NCBI GenBank assembly: GCA_934255545.1
Contig: CAKQOE010000002.1
Location: forward strand, 46,076-110,075
From: an uncultured Clostridia bacterium
GTDB lineage: Bacteria; Bacillota; Clostridia; Peptostreptococcales; Anaerovoracaceae
Reading direction: 5' to 3'
Length of the DNA stretch: 64,000 nucleotides
In this document: in pieces, positions 60,798 through 64,000 of the stretch
How positions within the stretch are numbered: the first letter of the stretch is position 1
How the letters are laid out: each line of letters opens with the position of its first letter
Made by a program: the position numbers and the translations under genes
The notes under the pieces: generated by a model
Databases searched by the model: none
What the model saw: the letters and a program-made list of their open reading frames with translations, nothing else
Told to the model about the DNA's origin: nothing

Positions 60798-63700
60798 ATG
60801 GCAAAGAAAAAAAGATTTTGGAGCGCGGTGCTTTCTGTATGCATGACTGTCAGCGCGGTTCCGGCTGTATATGCGGCAGGTGGAGCATCGGATGCGGGAG
60901 GTGCTTCGGGTGGATCGGACATAGACGGGCATTGGGCAAGGGCCGCTATGCAGGAATTCATAGACGCAGGATATATAAAAGGAAGCGGCGGTAAATACAC
61001 GCCGGACGGAAAGATGAACAGAGCGCAGTTTTCAGCCACAGTTAACAGGATGATGGGATACAGCGCGGAAAGCCGGGATGTATCAAAATTCAAAGATATA
61101 AGGATCGACTCATGGTACAGGTCAGACCTGGCAAAGGCGCTCGCGGCAGGATATATGTCAGGCACATCGGCAGACATGATGTCGCCGGAGGCGTCGGTCA
61201 CACGCGAGCAGGCGTTTGTGATACTCGCAAGGATACTTAAGCTCAGCGTGGAGGAAAGCGAATCGGATAAGATCCTCGCGTCATATAAGGATGCGGGCAG
61301 TGTGGCACCGTGGGCAAAGAACAGCGTTGCGGCGCTTATAAAAGCAGGGTACGTTTCAGGCGACAACAACGGAAACATAAATCCGAAAAAATCACTGACA
61401 AGAGCAGAGGGCGTTACGGTGCTTCACCGCAGCCGCAAAGCAGGTGAACAGAAGCCTGAGGTAAAAAATAAATACGCTGATGGGGTGTACACAGGAACAG
61501 GCGCAGGCTACGGCGGCACGATGAAGCTTCAGGTCACTATAAAAGACGGCAAGATCAGCGATATAAAGATACTGAGCGAAAGCGAGACAGGCTCGTATCT
61601 TAATCGCGCGAAGAGCATAATACAGAAAATAATCGACAAAAACGGAACGGACGGAGTAAGCGCCGTCTCCGGCGCAACAAAGACGTCGAACGGAATATTT
61701 ACAGCTGTAAACGCGTGCCTTTCACAGGCACAGGGCGGCAAGGACACATCGACGACAGGCTCTACAGGCGGCGGACACGGCGGCAGCGGAAACGCGACAA
61801 AGCCTTCTGACGATGATATCGATGGAAACTGGAAGGACGGCACGTATACAGGAACGGCCCAGGGGTATTCATATCAGGGCGTTACAGCGACAGTCAAAGT
61901 CGAGGGCGGAAAGATAACAGAGATAGTCCTGAAAAATAACGGAGAAACTTCAAGCTATTATGCTGACGCTACAGGCAAAACAAAAAGCGGAAAGACGATA
62001 ATAGAAGAGATTATATCAGGCCAGACGACAAATAAGATAAATGCCGTCTCCGGCGCCACAAAAACATCGTACGCTATAGTAAACGCGGTTAAAAACGCAC
62101 TCAAGCAGACAGTAAAAGAGCAGACACCGGGCGACGACCCGACAGCGCCGCTTAATGACGGCGTATGGTACGGCACAGCTACTGAAGGATTTACATTTAA
62201 TGTAAAAGGCCCAAATATCCTGAGAGTGACAGTCGAAAATGGTATAATAGAAGATGTTTCAACAGTAAAGTTTGTTGACGATAGCGGCAGATTCCAGCAG
62301 AAGGCCGAATCACTCTTCGCGAAGGCCATAGGAAAGAGCAGCGTCGAAGAGCTCAGAAAGCAGATAACGACCAGAAGCGGTGAATGCTACGATGTGGTAT
62401 CGGGAGCAACATTCTCAGGCATGTCATACGTGACAGCGATGGAAAACGCGCTTGCGCGCTCACGCGCCGGCGGCGAGCAGAAGGTCGCGTGGATGGAGAT
62501 AGCGGAAAAGCCGTCTATAGCGTATTTTAACGAAAAATTCGATCTGAGCAGCGTTTCTCTCAATCTTTATCTTAACGACGATCCTTCGAAGCCTGTAAAA
62601 GTAAAAGGTAATGCGCTGTCAGATTATGGAATAACAGCGACGCTTGCCGATGGATCGGCTATGACAGGCGGCAGAGTAATAACTAAAGACGATGCTGATT
62701 CTAACAGTACGTTTAAGATAGAATTCAAAGAAAAGATATCGCGCGCGGCAGCCTACATGAACGTATACACGCTCGTGCGTAAAAACAAACGTGAAGCTAC
62801 ACACATAAAAGTAACTTATGAGAACGAATGTGAAGAGATCATAAATACAACGAGTGATGAATTCCTCTATCGCCTCAAACCGATCAGTCGTGTAAATTCA
62901 ATGGAACTCTATGAAGGCGATACGAAGCTTTGCGACGGCAAGTACTATGAAGCTGGGAACAGCTGGGTATTCGATCTTTCGAAGGTAGATCCGGGTGAAG
63001 GAAATTTATGGAATATAACGACTTACAGAGTAGACGTCGGAGCAATAAATGATGATTCAGCAATAAAGTCGTTTAAGATCGCAGCGCCCGGCGCTGCCGA
63101 ATACCTTGTCGGTCGGAAGCTCGATATGAGCGGGATTGCAGTAAACGCGCTTACAGAAAACGGCAACACTATAAGCCTTTCATGGGCTGACGCAGTAAAA
63201 CGCGGCTTCACGAGCGACCCAGCAGACGGCTATGAATTCACGGCTGACGACATCGGAACAAAGACAGTCACAGTTTCACTTGAAGGCGCAGAGCCGCAGA
63301 CGTTCAGCGTGAAAGTTTCGAAAGCAGCAGAAATCGATAAGCTGGTGCCTGATACATTAAAGATAACAAAGGGAAGTGAGACAGTTTTAGAGCTCAGCGG
63401 ACTCAGTAACGAATGGCCTGAAAAAAACTATCGCTTTACTAAGAAAGATCTGGTGCTTGATTCTAAATACAAGGGCACACCTGTAAATGAGCTTAATGCA
63501 GAAATAAAAAATAAAGCTGGAGAAATAATAACTGCAAAAATCGAAAATTTTAAGAATAATTTATCACAGATAACACTTCTTAATAAAAACGAGCCGTACG
63601 GGGCCATAACACTTTGGTATACTTTTGAAGTAAAAGAAATATCATATGTTCCGGAAACATTGAAGATCATGAAAGGTGATGAAACTGTATTAGAACTCAG

Positions 63701-64000
63701 CGAACTCAGCAATAAGTGGCCTGATGATAATTGTTTCATAGAAGAAACAGGTCTGAAAGTTGACAGTAAGTTTAAGGGCACTCCTGTAAGCGAACTGAAG
63801 CTTGAGATAAAAAATAAAGACGGCGATAATTTAAAAGCAGAACTCGTAGATTTCAAAGATAACGAACTGTTTATAGATATATTTGATAATTCAGGCGAAT
63901 ATTTTGGTATTGTACAACTCGGATATACTTTTGAAGTAAAAGAAATATCATATGTTCCGGAAACATTGAAGATCATGAAAGGTGATGAAACTGTATTAGA
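60798..64000 (+). CDS. SLH protein with three covalent-FMN domains (5' part)
   Basis: Open from ATG 60798 (AGGAGAAAGGAAAAG before it) to the window edge, at least 1067 residues, so the 3' end is missing. Signal peptide to about 27, three SLH domains (about 33-205), then three FMN-binding domains: VSGATKTS (Thr294), VSGATKTS (Thr421) and VSGATFSG (Thr538). The Thr in SGAT is the residue to which ApbE-type flavin transferases attach FMN. Beta domains follow, then a 102-residue repeat (LKIMKGDETVLELS) seen at least three times. Related flavinylated surface proteins carry electrons to outside acceptors in Listeria and other anaerobes. Here it would be held in the wall beside a hemoprotein-binding protein. 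No apbE gene is in view. Confidence 0.85.
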   Translation, partial: MAKKKRFWSAVLSVCMTVSAVPAVYAAGGASDAGGASGGSDIDGHWARAAMQEFIDAGYIKGSGGKYTPDGKMNRAQFSATVNRMMGYSAESRDVSKFKDIRIDSWYRSDLAKALAAGYMSGTSADMMSPEASVTREQAFVILARILKLSVEESESDKILASYKDAGSVAPWAKNSVAALIKAGYVSGDNNGNINPKKSLTRAEGVTVLHRSRKAGEQKPEVKNKYADGVYTGTGAGYGGTMKLQVTIKDGKISDIKILSESETGSYLNRAKSIIQKIIDKNGTDGVSAVSGATKTSNGIFTAVNACLSQAQGGKDTSTTGSTGGGHGGSGNATKPSDDDIDGNWKDGTYTGTAQGYSYQGVTATVKVEGGKITEIVLKNNGETSSYYADATGKTKSGKTIIEEIISGQTTNKINAVSGATKTSYAIVNAVKNALKQTVKEQTPGDDPTAPLNDGVWYGTATEGFTFNVKGPNILRVTVENGIIEDVSTVKFVDDSGRFQQKAESLFAKAIGKSSVEELRKQITTRSGECYDVVSGATFSGMSYVTAMENALARSRAGGEQKVAWMEIAEKPSIAYFNEKFDLSSVSLNLYLNDDPSKPVKVKGNALSDYGITATLADGSAMTGGRVITKDDADSNSTFKIEFKEKISRAAAYMNVYTLVRKNKREATHIKVTYENECEEIINTTSDEFLYRLKPISRVNSMELYEGDTKLCDGKYYEAGNSWVFDLSKVDPGEGNLWNITTYRVDVGAINDDSAIKSFKIAAPGAAEYLVGRKLDMSGIAVNALTENGNTISLSWADAVKRGFTSDPADGYEFTADDIGTKTVTVSLEGAEPQTFSVKVSKAAEIDKLVPDTLKITKGSETVLELSGLSNEWPEKNYRFTKKDLVLDSKYKGTPVNELNAEIKNKAGEIITAKIENFKNNLSQITLLNKNEPYGAITLWYTFEVKEISYVPETLKIMKGDETVLELSELSNKWPDDNCFIEETGLKVDSKFKGTPVSELKLEIKNKDGDNLKAELVDFKDNELFIDIFDNSGEYFGIVQLGYTFEVKEISYVPETLKIMKGDETVL
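63621..64000 (+). repeat. 306-bp internal coding repeat
   Basis: The 74 bases from 63621 are repeated exactly from 63927 to the window end, a 306-base (102-residue) period, with a more diverged earlier copy (VPDTLKITKGSETVLELS). Recent domain duplication at the right edge; the copy number beyond 64000 is unknown and could be a site of assembly collapse. Confidence 0.8.

Overview
The window looks like the chromosome of an anaerobic, spore-forming-lineage Bacillota (Clostridia). The signs are four surface proteins carrying SLH (S-layer homology) domains, a BofA-type sporulation protein, a formate dehydrogenase, an iron alcohol dehydrogenase, AddB-type recombination, and the SRP RNA - dnaX - ybaB - recR order. 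Base composition is moderate, ATA is a common Ile codon, and short GC-rich palindromes separate many genes. No rRNA, tRNA, CRISPR array, transposase or phage gene was seen. The species cannot be named from the sequence alone.

Layout. 1-546 is the end of comF, followed by a 207-nt RNA closed by a perfect 23-bp stem that is probably the raiA RNA (642-848). 1091-3139 holds an aldo/keto reductase with ferredoxin clusters and a convergent MerR regulator. 3320-19089 is a long co-directional locus: lipoprotein, FecCD-type permease, substrate-binding lipoprotein and ATPase, then two SLH proteins, a sulfite-oxidase-fold-like secreted protein, a membrane-anchored Cys-rich protein and an ABC exporter. 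Several of these products share an unrecognised domain with an H-x-H motif, two share a six-Cys Ig-like domain, and one has a hemoglobin-interacting-domain-like segment. I read the locus as a surface capture and import system for heme, a hemoprotein or another iron/metal chelate. 19445-22291 is an ArsR - HMA - P1B-ATPase zinc/cadmium efflux set, preceded by a phased array of 17-bp palindromes.

22489-25474 is housekeeping (SRP RNA, dnaX, ybaB, recR). 25564-41305 is a sulfur amino acid island: two MetNIQ importers, a FAD-linked 2-hydroxyacid oxidase, an aminotransferase, a B12-independent methionine-synthase-like protein, PLP enzymes for cystathionine and cysteine, and three related LysR regulators. 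Together they can import methionine and analogues, turn hydroxy or keto acids into amino acids, and move sulfur between methionine and cysteine. 41424-47612 holds a CMD-family protein, an alcohol dehydrogenase, BofA, a TSCPD protein, a candidate type I toxin-antitoxin pair and formate dehydrogenase. 47864-53917 holds addB, a PD-(D/E)XK-like orphan, and an ECF sigma factor with its membrane anti-sigma partner. 54063-54520 is a nine-unit, 51-bp palindromic tandem array.

54864-64000 is a second surface locus: a LysR regulator, a 1436-residue SLH protein with a run of hemoglobin-interacting-domain-like repeats, and an SLH protein with three covalent-FMN domains that runs off the right edge. All three have GTTAG-N6-CTAAC boxes upstream, so they look like one regulon joining hemoprotein binding to extracellular flavin redox chemistry.
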